From positions 141,101,886 through 141,165,885 of the forward strand of contig CM070902.1 of assembly GCA_036417435.1 (NCBI GenBank): a DNA stretch of 64,000 bases. The letters are read 5' to 3'. The stretch comes from Inia geoffrensis (Eukaryota > Chordata > Mammalia > Artiodactyla > Iniidae). The translations under genes were made by a program, and so were the position numbers. The notes under the pieces are model-generated. The model was not told where the DNA came from, did no database searches, and was given only the letters and a program-made list of their open reading frames with translations. This document shows, piece by piece, positions 54,758-64,000 of the stretch. Positions within the stretch are counted from its first letter, which is position 1, and every line of letters begins with the position of its first letter.

Positions 54758-55914
54758 TTTTTTTAACATCTTTATTGGAGTATAATTGCCTTTACAGTGG
54801 TGTGTTAGTTTCTGCTTTATAACAAAGTGACTCAGCTATACATGTACATATATCCTCATATCTCCTCCCTCTGGTGTCTCCCTCCCACCCTCCCTATCTC
54901 ACCCCTCTAGGTGGTCACAAAGCACTGAGCTGATCTCCCTGTGCTATGTGGCTGCTCCCCACTAGCTATCTATTTTACATTTGGTAGTATATATAAGTCC
55001 ATGCCACTCTCTCACTTCGTTCCAGTTTACCCTTCCCCCTTGCTGTGTCCTCAAGTCCATTCTCTACGTCTGCGTCTTTATTCCTATCCTGCCCCTAGGT
55101 TCTTCAGAAACTTTTTTTTTTTTTAGATTCCATATATATGTGTTAGCATATGGTATTTGTTTTTCTCTTTCTGACTTACTTCACTTACAGTACTTTGACT
55201 TACAGTATGTCCATCCACCTTACTAGAAATAACTCCGTTTCATTTCTTTTTATGGCTGAGTAATATTCCATTGTATATATGTGCCACATCTTCTTTATCC
55301 ATTCATCTGCTGATGGACACTTAGGTTGCTTCCATGTCCTGGCTATTGTAAATAGAGCTGCAGTGAACACTGTGGTACATGACTCTTTTTCAGTTATGGT
55401 TTTCTCAGGGTATATGTCCTGTAGTGGGATTGCTGGGTCATATGGTAGTTCTATTTTTAGATTTTTAAGGAACCTCCATATAATTCTCCATAGCGGCTGT
55501 ATCAATTTACATTCCCACCAGCAGTGCAAGAGCATTCCCTTTTCTCCACACCCTCTCCAACATTTATTGTTTGTAGATTTTTTGATGATGGCCATTCTGA
55601 CTGGTGTGAGGTGATACCTCGTAGTTTTGATTTGCATTTCTCTAATGATTAGTGATGTTGAGCATTCTTTCATGTGTTTGTTGACAATCTGTATATTTTC
55701 TCTGGAGAAATGTCTATTTAGATCTTCTGCCCATTTTTGGATTGGGTTGTTTGTTTTTTTGATATTGAGCTGCATGAGCTGCTTGTAAATTTTGGAGATT
55801 AATCCTTTGTCAGTTGCTTCATTTGCAAATATTTTCTCCCATTCTGAGGGTTGTCTTTTCATCTTGCTTGTGGTTTCCTTTGCCGTGCAAAAGATTTTAA
55901 GTTTCATTAGGTCC
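54758..55914 (-). mobile_element. 5'-truncated L1 inserted in another L1's poly(A) tail
   Basis: A young cetacean-type L1: 3' UTR from 'taacatctttattggagtat', a C-rich block at 54870-54910, ORF2 C-terminus to 55914. The reverse frame 55200-55937 (245 codons) covers the end of ORF2, including the Cys-His motif [18 protein letters not shown]. It ends abruptly at 'taggtcc', followed by 'ga' and the 16-base poly(T) of the next L1. The short repeat 'gattttttt' on both sides serves as TSD. Confidence 0.85.
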
Positions 55915-56288
55915 GATTTTTTTTTTTTTTTTAACATCTTTATTGGGGTATAATTGCTTTACAATGGTGTGTCAGTTTCTACTTTATAACAAAGTGAATC
56001 AGTTGTACATATACACACGTTCACATATTTCTTCCCTCTTGCGTCTCCCTCGCTCCCTATCCCACCCCCTCCAGGCGGTCACAAAGCACAGAGCCGATAT
56101 CCCTGTGCCAAGCAGCTGCTTCCCATTAGCTATCTACCTTACGTTTGTTAGTATATATATGTCCATGCCCCTCCCTCGCCCTATCATAGCTCACCCCTCC
56201 CCCTCTCCATATCCTCAAGTCCGTTCTCCAGCAGGTCTGTGTCTTTATTCCCGTCTTACCCCTAGGTTCTTCGTAACATTTTTTTTTC

Positions 56289-59200
56289 TTAAATTCCATA
56301 TATATGTGTTAGCATACGGTATTTGTCTTTCTCTTTCTGACTTGCTTCACTCTGTATGACAGACTCGAGGTCTATCCACCTCATTACAAATAGCTCAATT
56401 TCGTTTCTTTTTATGGCTGAGTAATATTCCATTGTGTATATGTGCCACATCTTCTTTATCCATTCATCTGACGATGGGCAATTAGGTTGTTTCCAACTCT
56501 GGGCTATTGTAAATAGAGCTGCAATGAACATTTTGGTACATGACTCTTTTTGAATTTTGGTTTTCTCAGGGTATATACCCAGTAGTGGGATTGCTGGGTC
56601 AGATGGTAGTTCTATTTGTAGTTTTTTAAGGAACCTCCATACTGTTCTCCATAGTGGCTGAACCAATTCACATTCCCACCAGCAGTGCAAGAGGGTTCCC
56701 TTTTCTCCACACCCTCTCCAGCATTTATTGTTTCTAGGTTTTTTGATGATGGCCATTCTAACTGGTGTGAGATGATATCTCATTGTAGTTTTAATTTGCA
56801 TTTCTCTAATGATTAATGATGTTGAGCATTCTTTCATGTGTTTGTTGGCAGTCTGCATATCTTCTTTGGAGAAATGTCTATTTAGGTCTTCTGCCCATTT
56901 TTGGATTGGGTTGTTTGTTTTTTTGTTATTGAGCTGCATGAGCTGCTTGTAAATTTTGGAGATTAATCCTTTGTCATTTGCTTCATTTGCAAATATTTTC
57001 TCCCATTCTGAGGGTTGTCTTTTGGTCTTGTTTATGGTTTCCTTTGCTGTGTAAAAGCTTTGAAATTTCATAAGGTCCCATTTGTTTATTTTTGTTTTTA
57101 TTTCCATTTCTCTAGGAGGTGGGTCTACAAGGGTCTTTCTGTGATTTACGTCATAGAGTGTTTGGCCTATGTTTTCCTCTAAGAGTTTTATAGTGTCTGA
57201 CCTTACATTTTGGTTTTTAATCCATTGTGAGTTTCTTTTTGTATATGGTGTTAGGGAGTGTTCTAATTTCATTCTTTTACATGTAGCTGTCCAGTTTTCC
57301 CAGAACCACTTATTGAAGAGGCTGTCTTTTCTCCATTGTATATTCTTGCCTCTTTTATCAAAGATAAGGTGACCATATGTGCATGGGTTTATCTCTGGGC
57401 TTTCAATCTTGTTCCATTGATCTATATTTCTGTGTTTGTGCCAGTACCATACTGTCTTGATTACTGTAGCTTTGTAGTATAGTCTGAAGTCAGGGAGCCT
57501 GATTCCTTCAGCTCCATTTTTCTTTCTCAAGATTGCTTTGGCTATTTGGGGTCTTTTGTGTTTCCATACAAATTGTGAAATTTTTTGTTCTAGTTCTGTG
57601 AAAAATGCCACTGGTAATTTGATAGGGATTGCGCTGAATCTGGAGATTGCTTTGGGTAGTAGAGTCATTTTCACAATGTTGATTCTTCCAATCCAAGACC
57701 ATGGTATATCTCTCCATCTGTATGTATCATCTTTCATTTTTTTTTATCAGTGTCTTATAGTATTCTGCATACAGGTCTTTTGTCTCCCTTGGTAGGTTTA
57801 TTCTTAGGTATTTTATTCTTTTTTGTTGCAGTGGTAAATGGGAGTGTTTCCTTAATTTCTCTTTCAGATTTTTCCTCATTAGTGTATAGGAATGCAAGAG
57901 ATTTCTGTGCATTAATTTTGTATCCTGTTACCTTACCAAATTCATTTATTAGCTCTAGTAGTTTTCTGGTAGTGTCTTTATGATTCTCTATGTATAGTAT
58001 CATGTCGTCTGCAAACAGTGACAACTTTGCTTCTTCCTTTCCGATTTGGAGTCCTTTTTCTTTTCTAATTGCTGTGGCTAAAACTTCTAAGACTATGTTG
58101 AGTAATAGTGGCAAGAGTGGGCAACCTTGTTTTGTTCCTGATCTTAGAGGGAATGGTTTTAGTTTTTCACCATCAAGAATGATGTTGGCTCTGGTTTTGT
58201 CATATATGGCTTTAATTATGTTGAGGTAAGTTCCCTCTATGCCAACTTTCTGGAGGGTTTTTATCGTAAATGGGTGTTGAATTGTGTCAAAAGTTTTTTC
58301 TGCTTCTATTGAGATGATCATATGGTTTTTATCCTTCCATTGGTTAATATGGTGTGTCACATTGATTGATTTGCATATACTGAAGAATCCTTGCAGTCCT
58401 GGGATAAAGCCCATTTGATCATGGTGTAAGATCCTTTTAATCTGCTGTTGGATTCTGTTTGCCAGTATTTTGTTGAGGATTTTTGCATCTATGTTCATCA
58501 GTGATATTGGCCTGTAGTTTTCTTTCTTTGTGACATCTTTTCTGGTTTTGGTAGCAGGGTGATGGTGGCCTCGTAGAATGAGTTTGGGAGTGTTCCTCCC
58601 TCTGCTATATTTTGGAAGAGTTTGAGAAGGATGGGTGTTAGCTCTTCTCTAAATGTTTGATAGAATTTGCCTGTGAAGCCATCTGGTCCTGGGCTTTTGT
58701 TTATTGGAAGATTTTTAATCACAGTCTCAACTTCAGTGCTTGCAATGAATCTGTTTATATTTTCTATTTCTTCCTGGTTCAGTCTCAGAAGGTTGTGCTT
58801 TTCTAAGAATGTGTCCATTTCCTCCAGGTTGTCCATTTTATTGGCATATAGTTGCTTGTAGTAATATCTCACGATCCTTTGCATTTCTGCAGTTTCAGTT
58901 GTTACTTCTCCTTTTTCATTTCTAATTCTGTTGATTTGAGGCTTCTCCCTTTTTTTCTTGATGAGTCTGGCTAACGGTTTATCAATTTTGTTTATCTTCT
59001 CAAAGAACCAGCTTTAGTTTCATTGATATTTGCTATTGCTTCCTTCATTTCTTTTTCATTTATTTCTGATCTGATCTTTATGATTTCTTTCTTTCTGCTA
59101 ACTTTTGGGGTTTTTTGTTCTTCTCTTCTAATTGCTTTAGGTGTAGGGTTTGGTTGAGATGTTTCTTGTTTCTTGAGTTAGGATTGTATCGCTATAAATT

Positions 59201-60087
59201 CCATTTTAGAACTGGTTTTTCTGCAGCCCATAGGTTTTGGGTCATCGTGTTTTCATTGTCATTTGTTTCTAGGTATTTTTTTATTTCCTCTTTGATTTCT
59301 TCAGTGGTCTCTTGGTTATTAAGTAGTGTATTGTTTAGCCTCCATGTGTTTGTATTTTTTACAGATTTTTTCCTGTAATTGATACCTAGTCTCATAGCAT
59401 TGTGGTCGGAAAAGATACCTGATACGATTTCAATTTTCTTAAATTTACCAAGGCTTGATTTGTGACCCAAGATGTGATCTATCCTGGAGAATGTTCCTCG
59501 AGTACTTGAGAAGAAAGTGTATTCTGTTGTTTTTGATAGAATGTCCTATAAATATCAAATAAGTCAATCCTGTTTAATGTGTCATTTAAAGCTTGTTTTT
59601 CCTTATTTATTTTCATTTGGGATGATCTGTCCATTGGTAAAAGTGGGGTGTTCAAGTCCTCTACTATGACTATGTTACTGTCAATTTCCCCTTTTATGGC
59701 TGTTAGCCTTTGCTTTATGTATTGAGGTGCTCCTATGTTGGGTGGATAAATATTTACAGTTTTTATATCTTCTTCTTGGATTGATCCCTTGATCATTATG
59801 TAGTGTCCTTCTTTCTCTGTTGTAATAGTCTTTATTTTAAAGTCTAGTGTGTCTGATATGAGAATTGCTACTCCAGCTTTCCTTTGATTTCCATTTGCGT
59901 GGAATATCTTTTTCAATCCTCTCACTTTCAGTCTGTATGTGTTCCCAGGTCTGAAGTGGGTCTCTTGTAGACAGCATATATATGTGTCTTGTTTTTGTAT
60001 CCATTCACCGAGTCTTTGTCTTTTGGTTGGAGGATTTAATCCATTCACATATAAGGTAATTTTTGATATGTATGCTCCTATTACTAT
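56289..60087 (-). pseudogene. L1 ORF2 (endonuclease, RT, Cys-rich), frameshifted
   Basis: About 1,266 codons' length, as expected for ORF2. The usual start ATG is ATA (60087-60085). Open pieces lie at 60048-59479 (endonuclease, QETH motif kept, the GDFNT metal site altered to EDLNT), 59470-59192 (SDHN motif), 58884-58498, 58498-57755 (RT catalytic FADDMILY) and 57737-56289 (482 codons, ending with [18 protein letters not shown]). These pieces occupy all three frames, so at least four frameshifts separate them. The uninterrupted C-terminal third suggests moderate age. Confidence 0.9.
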
Positions 60088-60145
60088 TTTCTTAATTGTT
60101 TTTTCTTTGTTATTGTAGGTCTTTTCTTTCTCTTGTGTTTCTTGC

Positions 60146-61050
60146 CTAGAGAAGGTCCTTTAGCATTTGTTGTAAAGCTGGTTTGGTGGTGCTGAGTTCT
60201 CTTAGCTGTTGCTTGTCTGTAAAGGTTTTAATTCCTCCATTGTATCTGAATGAGCTCCTTGCTGGGTAGAGTAATCTTGGTTGTAGGTTTTCCCCTTTCA
60301 TCACTTTAAATATGTCCTACCACTCCCTTCTGACTTGCAGAGTTTCTCTTGAAAGATCAGCTGTTAACCTTATGGGTATTCACTTGTATATTACTTGTTT
60401 TTCCCTTGCTGCTTTTAATGTTTTTTTTGTATTTAATTTTTGATAGTTTGATTAATATGTGTTTAATTCTTGGATTTATTTTGGCATGTTTCTCCTTCGA
60501 TTTATCCTGTATGGGACTCTCTGCACTTCCTGGACTTTATTAACTATTTCCTTTCCCATATTAGGGAAGTTTTCAACTATAATCTCTTCAAATATTTTCT
60601 CAGTCCCTTGCTTTTTCTTTTCTTCTTCTGGGAGCCCTTTAATTCAACTGTTGGTGCACTTATTGTTGTCCCAGAGGTCTCTAAAACTGTCCTCAATTCT
60701 TTTCATTTTTTTTTCTTTATTCTGGTCTGCAGTAGTTATTTCCACTATTTTATATTCCAATCACTTATCCATTCTCCTGCCTCAGTTATTCTGCTATTGA
60801 TTCCTTCTAGAGAATTTTTAATTTCATTTATTGTGTTGTTCATCATTGCTTATTTACTCTCTAGTTCTTCTAGGTCCTTGTTAAACGTTTCTTGTATTTT
60901 CCCCATTCTTTTCCCAACATTTTGGATCATCTTTAGTACCGTTACTCTGAATTCTTTTTCAGGTAGACTGCCTATTTCCTCTTCATTTATTTGGTCTGGT
61001 GGGTTTTTACCTTGCTCTTTCATCTGCTGTGTGTTTCTCTGTCTTCTCAT
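60146..61050 (-). pseudogene. L1 ORF1, frameshifted
   Basis: The expected span is about 300 codons, but only the N-terminal piece 61050-60850 is open (starts MRRQRNTQQMKEQGK, coiled-coil-type sequence rich in K/E/Q). The C-terminal domain is recognisable in other frames down to the stop at 60148-60146. ORF1p normally is the trimeric RNA-binding chaperone of the L1 particle. This copy cannot encode it. Confidence 0.8.
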
Positions 61051-63087
61051 TTTGCTTAACTTGCTGTGTTTGGGGTCTTCGTTTCATAGGCTGCAGGTTC
61101 ATAGTTCCCATTGTTTTTTGTGTCTGCCCCCAGTAGCTAAAGTTGGTGCAGTGGGTTGTGTAGGCCTCCAGGTGGAGGGGACTGCTGCCTGTGTTCTGGA
61201 GGGTGAGGCTACATATTGTCTTTCTGGTGAGCAGGACCACATCTGGTGGTGTGTTTTGGGGTGCCTGTGACCATATTATGATTTTAGGCAGCCTCTCTGG
61301 TAATGGGTGGTGTTATGTTTCTGTCTTGCTTGCTGTTTGGCATAGGCTGTCCAGCATTGTAGCTTTCTGGTCGTTGAGTGGAGCTGGGTCTTAGCGTTGA
61401 GATGGAGATCTCTGGGAGAGCTTTTGCTGTTTAATATTACATGGAGCCAGGAGGTCTCTGGTGGTCCAATATGCTGAACTCGGCTCTCCCACCTCAGAGG
61501 CACAGGCCTGACTCCGGCGGGAGCACCAAGACCCTGTCAGCCACACGACTCAGAAGAAAAGGGAAAGAAAAAGAAAGAAAAAGAAAGAAAGAAAAAAAAA
61601 TAAAATTTATTAAAATAAAAAATAATTATTTAAAATTTGAAAAGTAAAAAGTAAAAAAAAAAAAAAAAAAAAGTAAGAAAGAAGAGAGCAGCCAGATCAT
61701 AAAACAAATCAACCAATGATAACCAGTGCTAAAACCTATACAAAAAAACCCCCAAAACCAAAAATGGACAGACAGAACTCTAGGACAAATGGTAAAAGCA
61801 AAGCTATACAGAAAAAAATCACACAAAGAAGCATACACATACACACTCACAAAAAGAGAAAAAGGAAACAAAAAAATATATCATTGCTCCCAAAGTCCAC
61901 CTCCTCAATTTGGGATGATTCATTGTCTATTCAGGTATTCCACAGATGCAGGGTACATCAAGTTGATTGTGGAGATTTAATCCTCTGCTCCTGAGGCTGC
62001 TGGGAGAAATTTCCCTTTCTCTTCTTTGTTCACACAGTTCCTGGGGTTCAGCTTTTGATTGGCTCTGCCTTTGCATGTAGGTCGCCTGATGGTGTCTGTT
62101 CTTCACTCAGACAGGACGGGGTTAAAGGAGCAGCTGATTCGGGGGCTCTGGCTCACTCAGGCTGGGGGAGGGAGGGGTACGGACGCGGGGTGAGCCTGCG
62201 GGGCAGAGGCCGTGTGAAGTTGCAACAGGCTGAGGTGCGCTGTGTGTTCTCCTGGGGAAGTTGTCCTTGCATTATGGGATCCTGGCAGTGGCGGACTGCG
62301 CAGGCTCCCGGGAGGCAAGGTGTGGACAGTGACCTGTGCTCGCACACAAGCTTCTTGGTGGCTGCAGTAGCAACCTTAGTGTCTCATGCCCGTCCCTGGA
62401 GTCTGCGCTGATAGCTGCAGCTCACGCCTGTCTCTGGAGCTCGTTTAGGTGGTGCGCTGAATCCCCTCTCCTCGCGCACCCCGGAACTATTGTCTCTTGC
62501 CTCTTCTGCAGTTCCAGACTTTCTCCCGGACCCCCTCCCGGCTAGCCGTGGCGCACTAGCCACCTTCAGGCTGGGTTCACGCAGCCAACCCCAGTCCTCT
62601 CCCTGGGGTCTGATCTCCGAAGCCCGAGCCTCAGCTCCCAGCCCCACCCACCCCGGCGGTGAGCAGACAAGCCTCTCGGGCTGGTGAGGGCTGGTCAGCA
62701 CTGATCCTCTGTGCGGGCACCTCTCTGCTTTGCCCTCCACACTCCTGGTGCTGCGCTCTCCTCCATGGCTCTGAAGTTTCCCTCATCCGCCCCTCCCTCG
62801 TCTCCCCCAGTGAAGGGGCTTCTTAGTGTGTAGAAACCTTTCCTCCTTCACAGCTCCCTACCAGAGGTGCGGGTCCTGTCCCTATTCTTTTGTCTCTGTT
62901 TTTTCTTTTGCCTTACCCAGGTACGTGGGGAGTTTCTTGTCTTTTGGCAAGTCTGAGGTCTTCTGCCAGCGTTCAGTAGGTGCTCTGTAGGAGTTGTTCC
63001 ACACGCAGATGTATTTTTGATATATTTTGGGGGAGGAAGGTGATCTCCACATCTCACTCCTCCACCATCTTGGAGGTCTCCTCCCTC
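61051..63087 (-). promoter_or_regulatory. L1 5' UTR / internal promoter region
   Basis: About 2 kb. The distal part (62100-63087) is GC-rich with many CpGs around 62150-62700, as in the internal promoter of L1s. The proximal part (61550-61900) is A-rich with two oligo(A) tracts. The very 5' end is intact. Transcription would run leftward into the L1, and antisense activity toward 63137 is possible but unproven. Forward and reverse frames here (for example 62055-62411) are chance frames in GC-rich DNA. Confidence 0.75.
61561..61672. repeat. A-rich low-complexity tract in the L1 5' UTR
   Basis: (GAAA)n-like run at 61561-61598, then an A/T-rich run with 20 consecutive A bases at 61653-61672. 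It may be an internal L1 feature or a decayed tail of an older insertion. Confidence 0.75.
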
Positions 63088-63134
63088 CATAATATCTTAT
63101 GGAAAAACCCGAACGAACTTTTTGGCCAACCGTC
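63088..63134 (+). mobile_element. Mini-mariner, right half (TIR)
   Basis: 'cataatatcttatgg' plus 'aaaaacccgaacgaactttt' and 'tggccaacc'. It is the inverted repeat of 54607-54650, followed by TA at 63135-63136. The right half is closer to the expected palindrome than the left. Confidence 0.85.
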
Positions 63135-63136
63135 TA

Positions 63137-63574
63137 GAAGGTATCAAAATGTGAAGATTCCGAGGTGAATTGGTGGAATGAATTAGCTTCTAGGTACTCT
63201 TTTCTTGGACATGTGTCTTCAAATGTTATGAGCATTTAGTTCTCTCTCTACTCCTCTGCTCTACTACCAAGACCCTCATGGTCAACAAGACCCTGGCTTT
63301 CCCTCTGCATTTGTTATCACACAGACAACCGGTCACCTGTTCTTAAAGACTTTTGTGCAGTTCATGCCTGTCTCTGGTTCTCTATGCGGTCTAAGCCTCT
63401 GAAACTTTCATAGCCCTTCAGTCTGCTGGGCTCAGGTTATCACAGTGTTGACTTTTCTTTTGAACTGTGTTATACATAGGCTTTAGAGCATCCCAACCTT
63501 ATCAGACATCTTCTGTTAAAGAAATGTTACCTGGAGAATGCCATTGGCCTTGGGCAGTGTAAGACACTAAAGAA
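63137..63574. other. Unassigned non-coding stretch
   Basis: Continuation of the DNA interrupted at 54604. No recognised repeat or exon. Confidence 0.4.
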
Positions 63575-64000
63575 CGTGTAGATGAAGGACAGTCTCTTCT
63601 ATAAATGGTGTAAGTGGGAAAACTGGACAGCCATATGCAAAAGAATGAAACTGGACCACTATCTTACACCATTCACAAAAATTAACTAAATATGGATTAA
63701 AGACTTGAATGTAATACCTGAAACCATACAACCCCTAGAAGAAAACATAGGCAGTAAACTTCTTGACATTGGGCGGTCCTGGCATTGAAGGTTGAACCTG
63801 ACTTCAAAAGCAAAGGCAACTAGAGCAAAAATAAACAAGTGGTACTACATCAAAGTAAAAAGCTTCTGCACAGCAAAAAGAAAACATCAGGAAAATCAAA
63901 AGGCAACATACTGAATAGGAGAAAATATCTGCAAATCATATATCTGTTAAACGGCTAACATCCAAAATATATAAAGAGCTCAAACAATAGCATAAAACCG
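63575..64000 (+). mobile_element. L1 ORF2 C-terminal region, sense, running off the window
   Basis: 'ggacagtctcttctataaat', 'agtgggaaaactggacagcc', 'aatatggattaaagacttga', 'aaagcttctgcacagcaaaa' and 'ggctaacatccaaaatatat' are sense ORF2 text upstream of the Cys-rich end. The frame is broken by stops and an inserted base run. The 3' end lies beyond the window. Confidence 0.85.

Larger units (their letters stand above)
55915..63087 (-). mobile_element. Full-length L1 (~7.17 kb), antisense, inactive
   Basis: Complete architecture on the reverse strand: 5' UTR 63087-61051 (starts GGAGGGAGGAGACCTCCAAG), ORF1 61050-60146, ORF2 60087-56289, 3' UTR 56288-55933 and poly(A) 55932-55917. It inserted into a mini-mariner. 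The candidate TSD is ccatgatatatat (54639-54651) and ccataatatctta (63088-63100), 10 of 13 matching. ORF1 and ORF2 have several frameshifts and the ORF2 start is ATA, so it cannot make active proteins. It is the only L1 here with an apparently complete 5' end. Confidence 0.9.

Noticed and set aside
56289..57737. 482-codon reverse reading frame as a possible host gene
   Set aside because: It is the C-terminal third of L1 ORF2 in a frameshifted full-length L1, including the ORF2 Cys-His motif.
62055..62740. GC-rich, CpG-bearing region as a host CpG-island promoter or exon
   Set aside because: It is the 5' UTR of the full-length L1, continuous with the L1 5' end at 63087 and ORF1 at 61050.

Overview
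This is mammalian nuclear DNA made almost entirely of layered retrotransposons. I found no host protein-coding exon, tRNA or rRNA gene, or CRISPR array. The best lineage marker is the tRNA-derived SINE whose 5' end reads GGGCTTCCCTGGTGGCGCAG. Five fairly clean copies are present, plus one older copy of the related 'gggaattcc...ggaccgccaggg' type. This CHR-type SINE is typical of whales, dolphins and hippos. With no recognisable Bov-B and with L1 3'/5' UTRs of cetartiodactyl type, a cetacean is the most likely source. That is inference from repeat content, not a database match.

Layout. 0-6 kb: L1 3' ends on both strands, split hAT elements, an old L2 and an MLT1 LTR. 6-15 kb: mostly unassigned DNA with MIR, L2 and MLT1 pieces. 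15-21 kb: MLT1 LTRs invaded by L1s, including an L1 with an inverted 5' part and an L1-SINE chimera inside one target-site duplication (TSD). 21-31 kb: the most repeat-poor part, with one SINE and several MER5/MIR relics. 31-44 kb: a stack of antisense L1s of at least three ages, with three SINEs and a twin-primed L1. 44-47.5 kb: a broken, reverse-strand endogenous retrovirus (ERV) with a structurally recognisable LTR, a Lys-like primer-binding site and a leader holding four ~70-bp tandem repeats. 47.5-54.6 kb: L1, MIR, L2 and MER5 relics and a 2.6-kb sense L1 ORF2 fossil. 54.6-63.1 kb: a small palindromic mariner element split by a full-length (~7.17 kb) but frameshifted antisense L1, which carries a candidate 3' transduction and a second L1 in its poly(A) tail. 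63.1 kb to the end: unassigned sequence, then a sense L1 running off the edge.

Many insertions keep both TSD copies, so their relative order can be read directly. Examples are L1 into hAT, L1 into MLT1, L1 into MIR, SINE into L1, L1 into ERV, and L1 into mariner. Open reading frames of 60-480 codons in the window are L1 ORF2/ORF1 debris, SINE read-through or chance. No annotated unit appears to encode an intact protein.

I did not find a new cellular system. The strongest second-look items are the L1-SINE template-switch chimera, the mariner/L1/L1 nest with its candidate transduction, and the tandem-repeat leader of the ERV. Family names were assigned by eye from remembered consensus features. 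Boundaries without a TSD are good to about 10-50 bp.
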